DNA of 64,000 bases from UBA5951 sp012269555 (GTDB lineage Bacteria; Pseudomonadota; Alphaproteobacteria; Puniceispirillales; Puniceispirillaceae), in assembly GCA_038147755.1 (NCBI GenBank), contig JAYQTS010000003.1, positions 310,001-374,000 on the forward strand, given 5' to 3'. The notes beneath the pieces are model-generated. The model searched no databases. It worked only from the letters and a program-made list of their open reading frames with translations, and was not told the DNA's origin. Position 1 is the stretch's first letter. Every line of letters begins with the position of its first letter. The position numbers and the translations under genes are program-made. Of this stretch, positions 47,121 to 57,314 are shown one piece after another.

Positions 47121-48246
47121 ATGAAACAAAAATCTAAGTTTTTAAAAAATTACCAGATAGGGAACCACCAAGCTCAACAGTTGGTATAATTGCTTGGGCT
47201 CGGAAGAATTTGTTCAGGACAACAAAATGCTATTAACGACTATTTTATTTTCCTATACTTAATTTATTTTTTTTACCTCCATTTTTTGATTGGGCAATTT
47301 TTAACGCAAACATTTCTGGGAATGATAGAAGTGTTTGCGATGAGAATAAATCTGGAGCCTGCTGACATTTTTAAAAGGTCCGTTTTGAACAATTTTATTT
47401 GGCTTATATTTTGCTACTAACCCAGACCAAATATGGCGACCTATTACAGCATTTTTAACGTTTGGTATTATTTTGACGCCTCTTTTATTTGAGAAAACTC
47501 CATTCAAAAAGTGGCTATTGCTTATATTACTCACGGCTTATCCTGTTTTCTTTATTTTCATAGTATACGGGGGCGCTTTCGGTATTCCTGTATCTGATAC
47601 GGGCCAATGGGGTGGTTTTTTATTAACCTTTGCACTTGCCTTTGTTGGAATCGTATTAGCTCTTCCCTTGGGTATCTTGCTTGCGTTAGGACGAAGGTCT
47701 CAAATGCCGGTAATACGAGCATTAAGTGTTACCTACATAGAATTTTGGCGCGGAACTCCCTTAATAACAATCCTTTTTATGGCGTCTGTAATGTTACCAC
47801 TGTTTTTTCCATCAGGCGTGGATTTCGACAAAGTTGTGAGGGCTATGATTGGAATTACATTATTTCAATCAGCATATACTGCAGAAGCAGTGCGAGGAGG
47901 TTTGCAAGCCATTGACAAAGGTCAAACAGAGGCTTCTATGGCTCTTGGCCTTGGTTACTGGAGGAGAACTATCTTTATTATATTGCCTCAAGCCCTAAAA
48001 ATTTCTATACCATCAATTGTTAACACTTTCATAGCACTCTTCAAGGACACTTCATTGGTATCCATTATAGGATTGCTTGACCTACTAAAGATGTCTCAAT
48101 CTGCTTCTAGATCGCTTGAATGGAACGGCTATGATATAGAGGGTTATCTATTTGCAGGGTTTGTATTCTGGGCTTGTTGTTACGGAATGTCCAGTTATAG
48201 TCAAAAGTTAGAACGAAAGCTCGACACTGAAGGGAGAACAGAATGA
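47121..48246 (+). CDS. aapM: General L-amino acid ABC transporter permease AapM
   Basis: Second permease of the Aap importer. The first third is frame-broken by several indels (about 47160-47400). In the repaired order it reads PPSSTVGIIAWARKNLFRTT, PPFFDWAIFNANISG, and FATNPDQIWRPITAFLTFGII. From about 47473 the frame is clean: TGQWGGFLLTFALAFVGI, the EAA-loop EASMALGLGYWRRTIFIILPQA and FKDTSLVSIIGLLDLL, which are typical AapM segments. The start is ATG 47121, six bases after aapQ. The stop overlaps the aapP start (ATGA). Confidence 0.87.
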
Positions 48247-49021
48247 CTAGTGCATCTGCATCTAAAAAATCTACTAAAAATGAAATTTCTCCAATAATTA
48301 CAATTAATAAACTGAATAAATGGTATGGTAAGTTTCATGTTTTAAAAGATATTGACCTTGAAGTTAATAAAACCGAAAAAATTGTGATTTGCGGTCCATC
48401 CGGCTCAGGCAAATCTACGCTAATTAGATGCATCAATCGTTTAGAGGTTCACCAAGAGGGTAGCATCGTAGTCGATGGTACTGAATTAACGGATGATGTT
48501 AAACAAATAAATGAAATAAGAAGTGATGTAGGAATGGTATTTCAGCATTTCAACTTATTTCCCCACCTCACGGTTTTAGAAAATTGTACATTAGCCCCTA
48601 TTTGGGTTCGAAAAAATCAAAATTGGAAGCCGATGAAATGGCGATGGAGCTATTAACCAAAGTAAAAATTCCAGACCAAGCTAAGAAGTACCCAGGCCAA
48701 CTTTCTGGAGGTCAGCAACAGCGCGTAGCAATTGCACGAGCACTTTGCATGCAACCAAGGGTAATGTTATTCGATGAACCAACGTCTGCACTTGACCCCG
48801 AAATGATTAAAGAAGTTCTAGAAACTATGATTGAGTTGGCTGAATCAGGAATGACAATGCTAGTAGTGACCCATGAAATGGGGTTTGCAAACAAAGTTGC
48901 AGATAGAGTGATTTTTATGGATGAAGGGCAAATTGTAGAGCAGAATGACCCCAAAAACTTTTTTAACAATCCTAAATCCGATAGAACAAAGTTATTTCTA
49001 AGCCAAATACTTAATCACTAA
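48243..49021 (+). CDS. aapP: General L-amino acid ABC transporter ATPase AapP
   Basis: ATPase of the Aap importer, 259 residues after repair. Walker A GPSGSGKSTLIRCINRLE (about 52-69), Q-loop VGMVFQHFNLFPHLTVLEN, signature LSGGQQQRVAIARAL, Walker B VMLFDEPTSALDPEM and H-loop VVTHEMGFA are all intact. One A is missing in the run at 48611-48616; repaired, the joint reads WVRKKSKLEADEMAMELL. The ATG overlaps the aapM stop. Aap systems carry a broad range of L-amino acids; this operon is the nitrogen/carbon uptake system of the window. Confidence 0.93.
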
Positions 49022-49226
49022 AAATTTTTTGACAAATTAGTAAATTATCCAAAAATTAATAAGCTAAAAAGAGATTACGTATTTTTTAAAAAGTACTTAA
49101 CTATTTAATCATAAATTCCTTATTTTCTTATCGTTCTTTAAAAAAAAGCGAATTACACTGTTGCCAAGCAATTCTCTATCTTGCTAGGTTGAAAGAGTTA
49201 AAATCTAAAAGTTCTAGGAGGAACAA

Positions 49227-50234
49227 ATGAATAAAATTTTAAAAGGTGCTGTGGTTTCTATCGCTAGCGTCTTTATAGCTGGTTCAGCATTCGCTGGTGG
49301 CCATGACTCCTGTGGTGATATCACCATCGCAGAAATGGATTGGGCTTCAGCAGAGCTTATTGCAAACATTGATAAAATAATTTTAGAAGAAGGCTATGGG
49401 TGCAATGTTGAACTTATTCCGGGTGCAACAATGACTACATTTGCATCTATGGACACCAAAGGTGTGCCAGATGTAGCACCAGAGCTTTGGGCTAACGCAG
49501 TTCAAACACCATTAGGAAAAGCAGAGTCAGAGGGTCGTCTTTTCATGCTAAACGGTGCGCCAATTACAGGTGCCGGTGAAGGCTGGATGATTAGTACCAA
49601 AGCTATGCAAGAAAATGGTCTGAAAACACTTGATGACGTTTTAGCCAGACCTGACCTTTTCCCTCATCCAGAAGATCCTTCAAAAGGAGGAATTGTAACT
49701 TGTCCTTCAGGTTGGGGATGCCAGATTGCAACTAATCAACTGTTTAAAGCATTCGATATGGAAGCTAAAGGTTGGATGCTTATTGATTCTGGCTCTTCTG
49801 CTGGTCTGGACGGATCTATTCAAAAGGCAATCACTCGAGGAGAGAACTGGTTTGGATATTATTGGGGTCCAACTGTGTTAGCTGCACAAGGTGGTTTATC
49901 TCTGCTCGATATGGGACCTTTTGGTGGCAACGATAACTGGGATAACTGCTTAATGGACCCAGAGTGTCAAGATCCACAGCCATCTGGTTGGGTTGTATCA
50001 GAGGTAACATCTGTTGTAGCTGCTAATTTTATTGAAAATGGGCCTAAAGCTGGTAAAGCTTACATTGAAAAGAGAAAGTTCCCAGCAGCTGTAATGATGG
50101 AAATGCTTGTTTACATGGCAGAAAATCAGGCTAGTGGAGAAGACACAGCTTATGAGTTTTTAGAGAAGCATCCTGACGTATGGACCCAGTGGGTAACTCC
50201 ACAAGGTGCTGCACTGATTAAAAGAGCTCTCTAA
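49227..50234 (+). CDS. proX: Glycine betaine/proline-type ABC transporter substrate-binding protein
   Basis: 335 residues, frame intact, of the ProX/OpuAC superfamily. A Sec signal peptide precedes GSAFAGGHDSCGD (cleavage near 23). IAEMDWASAELIANIDKIIL (about 35-54) and PDVAPELWANAVQ match quaternary-amine binding proteins; many Trp residues (WMLIDSG, WFGYYWGP) fit an aromatic cage for betaine or a related compound. RBS CTAGGAGGAAC. A hairpin just after the stop (50251-50276) probably lowers expression of the downstream permease. The exact ligand (betaine, proline, DMSP, choline) is uncertain. Confidence 0.88.
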   Translation: MNKILKGAVVSIASVFIAGSAFAGGHDSCGDITIAEMDWASAELIANIDKIILEEGYGCNVELIPGATMTTFASMDTKGVPDVAPELWANAVQTPLGKAESEGRLFMLNGAPITGAGEGWMISTKAMQENGLKTLDDVLARPDLFPHPEDPSKGGIVTCPSGWGCQIATNQLFKAFDMEAKGWMLIDSGSSAGLDGSIQKAITRGENWFGYYWGPTVLAAQGGLSLLDMGPFGGNDNWDNCLMDPECQDPQPSGWVVSEVTSVVAANFIENGPKAGKAYIEKRKFPAAVMMEMLVYMAENQASGEDTAYEFLEKHPDVWTQWVTPQGAALIKRAL

Positions 50235-50250
50235 TACAATATATCGCTAA

Positions 50251-50276
50251 AAATGGGCCATTTTAATGGCCCATTT
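50251..50276 (+). terminator. Hairpin between proX and proW (partial terminator)
   Basis: A perfect 12-base stem, AAATGGGCCATT / AATGGCCCATTT, with a two-base loop, followed by CTTTT. It lies 16 bases after the proX stop and 17 bases before the proW start. In ABC operons such a hairpin typically stabilises the upstream message and lets some transcription through, so the binding protein is made in excess. Confidence 0.7.
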
Positions 50277-50281
50277 CTTTT

Positions 50282-50289
50282 AAGGAGGT
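50282..50289 (+). promoter_or_regulatory. Strong ribosome-binding site deciding a TTG start for proW
   Basis: AAGGAGGT, a near-complete anti-16S match, four bases before TTG at 50294. No ATG or GTG is placed as well, so the rare TTG start is supported. Confidence 0.75.
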
Positions 50290-50293
50290 AAAA

Positions 50294-51177
50294 TTGAGTC
50301 TATTTACAGATTTTCCTAAAATGGGCAGAGCCGACTTAAGAGACTTTAAAAAGGGTATAGATGAAAGTTTTAAAAACTTCACTAGAGAATATGGCGAAGC
50401 TATTGAGAATTTTTTTGATCCATTACTATATTTTTTGGTTTGGTTAGAGAAGTTATTTTTAAATACCCCATGGCCTATTGTGATGGTTGTTTTAGCAACC
50501 CTAGTTTATTTCGGTTCTAGAAGTTTAACACTGACTATTGGGGCAATAATAGCATTTTTGGTCATTGGTTATCTGGATATGTGGGAAGATACCATGGCCA
50601 CCCTTGCTATTATCTCGGTAGCTACTATCGTTTGCATAAGTGTTGGAATTCCAATTGGTATTTTAATGGCCCGTTCAAATAGGGCACAAACATTAATTAC
50701 CCCGATATTGGATGTTATGCAGACAATACCGAGTTTTGTATATTTAATTCCTGTGGTAATGCTTCTTGGCATTGGAAAAGTTCCAGGATTATTGGCTGTT
50801 TGCATATATGCTATCCCTCCAATTGTGCGTCTCACAAATTTAGGAATTAGATTAGTAGATAAAGACGTAATGGAAGCATCTGAAGCATTTGGCGCGAGCT
50901 ACAGTCAAAAATTATTAGGTGTTCAAATTCCATTAGCTTTACCCAATATATTTGCAGGTGTAAATCAAACAATAATGATGGCTTTATCAATGGTGGTAAT
51001 TGCATCAATGATTGGCGTTAAAGGTCTGGGGTCCCCGTTTTAAGGGCGATATCTAACCAGTATTTAGCTTTAGGCGTTATGAATGGTCTTGCTATTGTTG
51101 TTTTAGCAATTTTGTTTGATAGAGTTTCTCAAAAATTTGGAAAGCGTCTTCAGGCTCACACTGAGAGTATGAAATAA
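50294..51177 (+). CDS. proW: Glycine betaine/proline-type ABC transporter permease
   Basis: About 294 residues after repair, integral membrane permease of the ProW/OpuAB family. Membrane segments with FVYLIPVVMLLGIG and the EAA-loop DVMEASEAFGASYSQKLLGVQIPLALPNIFAGVNQ (cited in parts; EASEAFGAS at about 195 is diagnostic) identify it. One base is missing near 51033-51041; repair replaces the early stop by SPVLRAISNQYLALGVMNGL and runs to HTESMK, with the TAA at 51175-51177 overlapping the proV ATG (TAATG). Starts at TTG with a strong RBS. Confidence 0.9.
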
Positions 51178-52223
51178 TGTCAGATACGAAAGTAGCTATA
51201 AAAGATTTATATAAAATATTTGGTTCTCATCCTTCCTCCATGATTGATAAGGTTAGGAATGGCATATCAAAGTCTGATTTGTTAGAAAAATATGGTCATG
51301 TTTTAGGCTTGGATAACGTGAATATTGAAGTCAAAAAAAGTCAATTACAGGTAATAATGGGGCTCTCTGGTTCTGGCAAATCTACTCTAATTAGGCACAT
51401 TAATCGACTCATAGAGCCTACATCTGGTTCGATAGTTGTAGATGGCGAGGATATTTTGTCTATGAACCAGACCGAACTTCGAAATTTTAGAAGAAGTAAA
51501 GCTAGTATGGTGTTCCAAAAATTTGGATTATTACCGCATAGAAAGATTATAGAAAATGTAAGTTACGGACTTACAATACAGGGTATAAATAAAAAAGAGG
51601 CTTACGAGAGATCTAACCAATGGATTGAAAGTGTGGGCTTAAATGGGTTTGAAAATCATTATCCAGCTCAACTTTCAGGGGGTATGCAACAACGTGTTGG
51701 CTTAGCACGTGCATTAGCAACAGATGCTGACATTTTGCTTATGGACGAGGCCTTTTCAGCTCTAGACCCGCTAATTAGGTCTGATATGCAAGACGTATTA
51801 TTGTCACTTCAAGAAAAATTACATAAAACAATTATATTTATTACGCATGATTTAGATGAAGCTCTAAAACTCGGGGACAATATCGCTATTTTGAGAGACG
51901 GTGCTGTCATTCAATCTGGGACTGCCGAGAACATAATTTTACACCCTGCAGATGATTATGTGACGGATTTCATAAAGGATATTAATAAAGCAAGAGTTTT
52001 AAAGGTTAGTTCTGTAATGACCAATGAAAATTCAATCAAAGGGCCAGAAATACAGGATAACGTTATTATAGAAGACGCCTTGCAAACAGTATCTAAATCT
52101 GGTTCTAATGGTGCTATTGTTATTAAAGATGGAAAAAAAATTGGAACGGTCTCTCTTACGGATATGATAATGGCGATTGCCCGTTCCACTAAAAATACTG
52201 ATAGCGATACTGTCTATAGGTAG
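51177..52223 (+). CDS. proV: Glycine betaine/proline-type ABC transporter ATPase
   Basis: 348 residues, frame intact. VLGLDNVNIEVKKSQLQVIM, Walker A GLSGSGKSTLIRHINRLIEP (about 61-80), signature LSGGMQQRVGLARALA, Walker B ILLMDEAFSALDPLIR and H-loop FITHDLDEALKLGD are all present. The C-terminus carries a short CBS-like region (SGSNGAIVIKDGKKIGTVSL), where ionic strength sensing resides in OpuA/ProV proteins, but only about one CBS unit is visible. It is the last gene of the unit proX-proW-proV. Confidence 0.92.
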   Translation: MSDTKVAIKDLYKIFGSHPSSMIDKVRNGISKSDLLEKYGHVLGLDNVNIEVKKSQLQVIMGLSGSGKSTLIRHINRLIEPTSGSIVVDGEDILSMNQTELRNFRRSKASMVFQKFGLLPHRKIIENVSYGLTIQGINKKEAYERSNQWIESVGLNGFENHYPAQLSGGMQQRVGLARALATDADILLMDEAFSALDPLIRSDMQDVLLSLQEKLHKTIIFITHDLDEALKLGDNIAILRDGAVIQSGTAENIILHPADDYVTDFIKDINKARVLKVSSVMTNENSIKGPEIQDNVIIEDALQTVSKSGSNGAIVIKDGKKIGTVSLTDMIMAIARSTKNTDSDTVYR

Positions 52224-52306
52224 TTGTTGTTTAATTTAAAAATCACAAAACCCAATATAACTGCAAGGATTTTTCCTATTGCACTTAATGTCTGGATTCG
52301 TAAAAA

Positions 52307-53596
52307 GTGACTGGTCCAGCTGTAGTCATTCATCCTGAGGTAAGAAAATTACCCACAAGTCGTAGCTCAGAAGCCCTATTAATAGAGGCTTGTGGTCTAG
52401 CTGAAGCAATTCAGCTTGAAGTAATCTATTCAGAGGTTGTAAAATTATACGCCCCAAAAGCAAATACATATCTTGGAGCTGGCTTTATTGAATTATTGAA
52501 AAAAAAGCTAGTTGCAGAGAGTATTGCCCCTATTATAATTGTTGATTGCACTTTGAGTCCAGTTCAGCAAAGAAATTTAGAGGAAATTCTGAACTGCAAG
52601 GTGATTGATAGAACAGCTTTGATTTTAGAGATTTTTGGAGCACGAGCTAATACACATGCTGGAAGGCTACAAGTGGAATTAGCATCCCTCACCTTTCAGC
52701 GCTCACGCTTGGTTAGAAGTTGGACTCATCTTGAGAGACAAAGAGGTGGAAGCGGTTTTCTGGGTGGGCCTGGTGAAAGACAAATCGAACTTGACCGAAG
52801 AATGTTATTAGAACGCGTATTGAAAATTAAAGAAGAGTTACGAGAAGTTGAGAGGACAAGAGACATTCAGCGTTCTAATCGAAGCCGCACTGAAACACCC
52901 ACGATTGCACTAGTTGGGTATACAAATGCAGGAAAGTCTACCCTATTCAATTCACTAACCTCTGCAAAAGTTATGGCGAAGGATATGTTATTCGCAACAC
53001 TTGACCCAACAATAAGAATTGCAGCAATCCCATCAGGTCAAAAGATTATTCTTGCAGATACTGTTGGCTTTATAAGTGAACTGCCAACAGAGCTGATTGA
53101 GGCCTTCAAAAGTACACTTGAAGAAGTAACGCAAGCTAATTTTTTGTTGCATGTTCATGACGCCTCCTCACAATTTCTTGAAGAAGAAGAAGAGGATGTA
53201 AATAAAATACTGTCTGAACTTGGTATATATAGCGATATCTTATCAAAAAAGGTTATTCATGTTTTAAATAAATCTGATTTAATTTCTGCAGATAGAAGAG
53301 AAGAATTAGAACATATGTATCCAAATTCTGCTTTTATTTCTGCAATTTCACATAAAAATTTTGAAAACTTATTTGAATTAATTGAAGATAAAATTAACTA
53401 TGATACAGCAATTTATACCTTCAAATTATCTTCTGTTTTTGGTGATGCACGGGCTTATCTTTATGAAAATGGCATAGTACAGGAATCTTCCTTTGATGAA
53501 ACCGGTTTTGAAAGTTTAACAGTAAGACTATCTTCTTCAAATTACAAACGCTTCAATTCTCGCTGGCCAAGGTTAGCCAAAAAAAAAAATCGTTAA
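52307..53596 (+). CDS. hflX: GTPase HflX
   Basis: Ribosome-associated GTPase that splits stalled ribosomes. It has 429 residues, frame intact. The N-terminal HflX domain has GRLQVELASLTFQRSRLVRSWTHLERQ (in parts), RGGSGFLGGPGERQIELDRR, then the G domain with P-loop GYTNAGKSTLFN (about 203-214), switch DTVGFISELP and specificity motif NKSD. I start at GTG 52307, which is preceded in frame by a stop codon. In many alphaproteobacteria hfq lies upstream; here the 83-base gap after proV contains no hfq. Confidence 0.95.
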   Translation: MTGPAVVIHPEVRKLPTSRSSEALLIEACGLAEAIQLEVIYSEVVKLYAPKANTYLGAGFIELLKKKLVAESIAPIIIVDCTLSPVQQRNLEEILNCKVIDRTALILEIFGARANTHAGRLQVELASLTFQRSRLVRSWTHLERQRGGSGFLGGPGERQIELDRRMLLERVLKIKEELREVERTRDIQRSNRSRTETPTIALVGYTNAGKSTLFNSLTSAKVMAKDMLFATLDPTIRIAAIPSGQKIILADTVGFISELPTELIEAFKSTLEEVTQANFLLHVHDASSQFLEEEEEDVNKILSELGIYSDILSKKVIHVLNKSDLISADRREELEHMYPNSAFISAISHKNFENLFELIEDKINYDTAIYTFKLSSVFGDARAYLYENGIVQESSFDETGFESLTVRLSSSNYKRFNSRWPRLAKKKNR

Positions 53597-53676
53597 AACA
53601 GGTCCAGAAGCTTTTTTTAGCGAATAAATAATAGATATTTTATTATTTCAGATAAATTAATTTAGGTATTTCGTGT

Positions 53677-55100
53677 ATGAAAACGATAATGTGGTTTCGT
53701 CAAGATTTGAGGCTATCTGATAATCCCGCACTTATAGAGGCTGTCAGTAGTGGTGAAATTATTCCAATTTATATATTAGATGACATCAACTCCCAGTCAG
53801 AGAAAATTGGGGATGCAAGCCGTGTTTGGTTACACTATTCATTATTTGAATTGAATAAGTCGTTAAATGGCAATTTAAGATTTTTCAAGGGAGAAGCAAA
53901 AGAGATTGTATCCGAATTAATTCGAGTAACAGATTCTAAAAAGATAGTTTGGAATAGGTGCTATGAGCCTTGGCGCATCAATCGTGATACATATATTAAG
54001 AAAGACCTTAAAGAATTAGGGATAGAGGTTAAAAGCTGTAACGGTTCTCTTTTATGGGAGCCACAGGAGATTTGCAAATCAGACGGCACGCATTATCGTG
54101 TATTTACACCCTTTTATCGAAGAGGGTGCCTTAACGCTGCACCTCCGCGTATACCGCAAAATGCACCTTTAAATATAAAGTTTGCAGAAATCCTAAATTT
54201 AAAAGAGATTGTTCTTTAGAAGAACTTGAACTATTGCCCAAACATGATTGGTATATTTCAATGGTCAAGAACTGGAAAATTGGAGAACAAGGCGGATTGG
54301 ATAATCTTGATGACTAACTAAAGAATGGCATTGTTAATTATAAAATGGGTAGAAACATTCCAGCCAAAAAATCAGTTTCACGATTGTCTCCTAGACTACA
54401 TTTTGGAGAATTATCTCCAAACCAGGTTTGGTATGCAGCACAGCAGGTTATCGAGCCTGGTGATTCTAATTTAGATAGCTTTTTATCTGAGCTTGGTTGG
54501 CGCGAATTCGCCTATCATTTACACTTTCACTACCCTTCACTGGCAAATGAAAACTTAAACCCAAAATTTAATTCTTTCGCATGGAAAACAGAAACCAATA
54601 ACATTGAGGCATGGCAAACAGGAATGACTGGCTATCCAATTGTTGATGCTGGTATGAGAGAACTATACCAGACAGGCTATATGCATAACAGATTGAGGAT
54701 GATTGTTGGCTCGTTTCTGGTTAAGAACCTACTTCAACATTGGCATCATGGAAGAGACTGGTTTCACAATTGTTTAGTAGATGCTGACTTATGTGTTAAT
54801 TCAGCAAGCTGGCAGTGGATTGCAGGATGCGGGGCAGACGCCGCACCTTATTTTAGAATCTTTAATCCAATTACACAGGGCGAGAAGTTCGACCCTGAAG
54901 GTGAGTATACAAAAAAATGGGTTCCGGAGTTAATAAATATACCCAAAAAATTTCTGTTCTGTCCCTGGCAGGCACCCGCTGAGATACTTGAAAAAAATGG
55001 GATACAACTTGGCACAACGTACCCAATGCCCATTGTTGATTTAAAAGTTTCAAGAAATTTAGCACTTGAAGCGTTTTCAAAATTGCCGAAAACTGCCTGA
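53677..55100 (+). CDS. phrB: Deoxyribodipyrimidine photolyase (CPD, class I)
   Basis: Light-driven DNA repair flavoenzyme, about 473 residues across a break. The N-terminal antenna domain begins MKTIMWFRQDLRLSDNPAL, and the FAD domain has SRLSPRLHFGELSPNQVW, DSFLSELGWREFAYHL, QTGMTGYPIVDAGMREL and ADLCVNSASWQWIAGCGADAAPYFRIF. One base is missing near 54200, and an in-frame TAA stands at 54315-54317, where DD(F)LKNGIVNYKMGR is expected. The latter is not a homopolymer slip. All catalytic segments are present. The stop overlaps the following photolyase gene (TGATG). Confidence 0.9.
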
Positions 55101-56625
55101 TGAAAACCATTAGATTAATTCTAGGAGACCAATTAAATTTTGGGATCTCTTCTTTATCAGACATTAATCCTAACAAGGATTTAATTTTAATGGCTGAACT
55201 TAATGAAGAGGCAACTTACGTAAAACATCATAAAAAGAAAATTGCATTTATCTTTTCTGCAATGCGCCATTTTGCCGAACAATGTAGAAAAAAAGGATGG
55301 AATGTCTGCTACATAAAATATGATAGCCCTGATAATAAAAGTAGCTTTGTAAAACAAATACAATATGCTATCAGTAATTTTTCATGTGATAAATTATGTA
55401 TGACTGAGGCTGGAGAATATAGGTTACGTCAGGAATTTGAGCAACTACATAAAAAAATTCTAATTCCATTCGAGATACGAAAGGATACAAGATTTTTTGC
55501 AACAGAAGAAACATTCAAAGAATGGGCTAATGGTAAAAAACAATTACGAATGGAATATTTTTACCGTGAATTAAGGCGTGAATACAAAATTCTTATGAAT
55601 GAAGATGGGACCCCTGTTGGAGGAAAATGGAATTATGATGCAGAAAACCGTGTATCACCTGACCCCACTAAAAACATACCTAGTTTTACCCAAATTGAGC
55701 CTGACTCAGTAACAAAGGATGTCATCGAATTAGTGAATAAATCATTTTCTGATCATTTTGGTAGTGTAGAAACATTTCACTATGCTGTTACCCGAGAAGA
55801 GGCATTAATTATTCTTGAGAAATTTATTAATGAACGTTTGCAGGATTTTGGCCCTTTTCAAGATGCCATGCTAACTGATGAGCCTTGGATGTATCACTCG
55901 CACATCGGGTTATATTTAAATATAGGCTTATTAAACCCAAAAGAGGTTGTTTCACTTGCAGAGCAGGCATTTTTTGAAAAGAATCTTCCTTTGAATTCAG
56001 TTGAAGGTTTTATCCGACAAATATTAGGATGGCGAGAATATGTACGTGGTTTATATTGGTACAAGATGCCTGAATATTCGCAAATGAATTATTTAGATCT
56101 TAACAGAACTCTTCCTGAATTTTACTGGAGTGCGGATACCAAATTATTCTGTTTATCTCAATCAGTTGCTCAAACATTTGAACATGCTTATGCGCATCAT
56201 ATACAGCGGTTAATGGTATTAGGAAACTATGCTCTGCTTACCGGCGTGTCCCCAAATGAATTGAATTACTGGTTTTTGAGTGTTTACGCTGATGCTTACG
56301 AATGGGTTGAACTTCCTAATGTTAGCGGAATGGTGTTATTTGCTGATGGTGGTATTTTAGCAAGCAAACCATACGTTTCTGGTGGCGCTTATATAGATAG
56401 AATGTCAAATTATTGTAGCTCTTGCCAATTTAATGTAAAGAAAAGAACAGGTGAAGATGCATGTCCTTTTAATTATTTATACTGGAATTTTTAATTACAC
56501 ATGAGGATAGATTTAAGAAGAATCCTCGGATGAGCATGATGTATCGGACCTTATCAAAAATGACAGATGAAAATAAAAAGCAAATTAAGAAGGATGCACA
56601 GATTTGGCTAAATTCTGAATGTTAA
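55100..56625 (+). CDS. Fe-S bacterial cryptochrome/(6-4) photolyase-type protein
   Basis: 508 residues after repair, the FeS-BCP family. The N-terminus MKTIRLILGDQLNFGI is typical, as are GFIRQILGWREYVRGLYW and QSVAQTFEHAYAHHIQRLMV-type sequence (about 355-375). Four cysteines for a [4Fe-4S] cluster lie in the C-terminal region: one in the Cys-containing LFCLS, and CSSC near 445 with CPF at 456. One T is missing from the run at 56488-56492; restoring it extends the protein from 464 to 508 residues with NPRMSMMYRTLSKM, matching the family length. The partner of the CPD photolyase, it probably repairs (6-4) products. Confidence 0.92.
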
Positions 56626-56660
56626 TTCTTGATATTTAAAAAAATACACAAAACAAATAT

Positions 56661-57314
56661 TTAAAATACTATATCTTGGCCAGTTTTTTTCCATATTGGC
56701 ATTTTTTTCATAGTCTGCATAAATAGTTTAGATTCCAAAAATTCAGATAACCTTTTATGCAGATTAGGAAGGTTACAGCTATCAAACCATTCAGGGTCTG
56801 CAATTCTAAACTGACGAACAAAAGGTAGCGAGATATAGTCGAAAATACCTATATCACTTCCTGACAAGTGCGCTGACTTTGAAAGCTTATTTTCAAGTTT
56901 TTCTATCCATAACATGGCCAAGTTTCGATGCATAATCTTATCTTGTGGCTCATAACGAGAAGAATATTTATACCTATCTAAATGGTTCTTAAATTCATTA
57001 TCCAAACTATTCAAGAAATGTTGGCTTGCATCCTTATCCTCCAACCATGCCTCCTTCATATTATAAGGATCATTGCAAGATAATGCCCATAAAATAATAT
57101 CCATTGATTGCTCGATAACCTGATTTGGTAATACAAGAACAGGCACGGTAGCTTTAGGAGAAATAGCAAACAAACAATCTGGCTTATCGCGCAACTCAAC
57201 CTCACGCAAAAGCACATTAATATTACATTTTTTTATAATAAGACGCGCTCGCATTGCAAAGGGACATCGTCTAAAAGAATATAAAATAGGTTTTTTTTGT
57301 TCCAATTTACTCAT
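56661..57314 (-). CDS. Glutathione S-transferase (glutaredoxin-2/omega-like)
   Basis: 217 residues. The N-terminal thioredoxin fold has YSFRRCPFAMRARLIIKKC, with a CPxxxR active site like Grx2 and omega-class GSTs, and KATVPVLVLPNQVIEQSMDIILWAL with the cis-Pro and the Glu-Ser GSH-binding residues. The C-terminal helical domain is less conserved (DIGIFDYISLPFVRQF). The frame is intact. Its start overlaps the HugZ-like gene by eight bases, so both come from one leftward message. Confidence 0.87.
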   Translation of the reverse strand: MSKLEQKKPILYSFRRCPFAMRARLIIKKCNINVLLREVELRDKPDCLFAISPKATVPVLVLPNQVIEQSMDIILWALSCNDPYNMKEAWLEDKDASQHFLNSLDNEFKNHLDRYKYSSRYEPQDKIMHRNLAMLWIEKLENKLSKSAHLSGSDIGIFDYISLPFVRQFRIADPEWFDSCNLPNLHKRLSEFLESKLFMQTMKKMPIWKKTGQDIVF

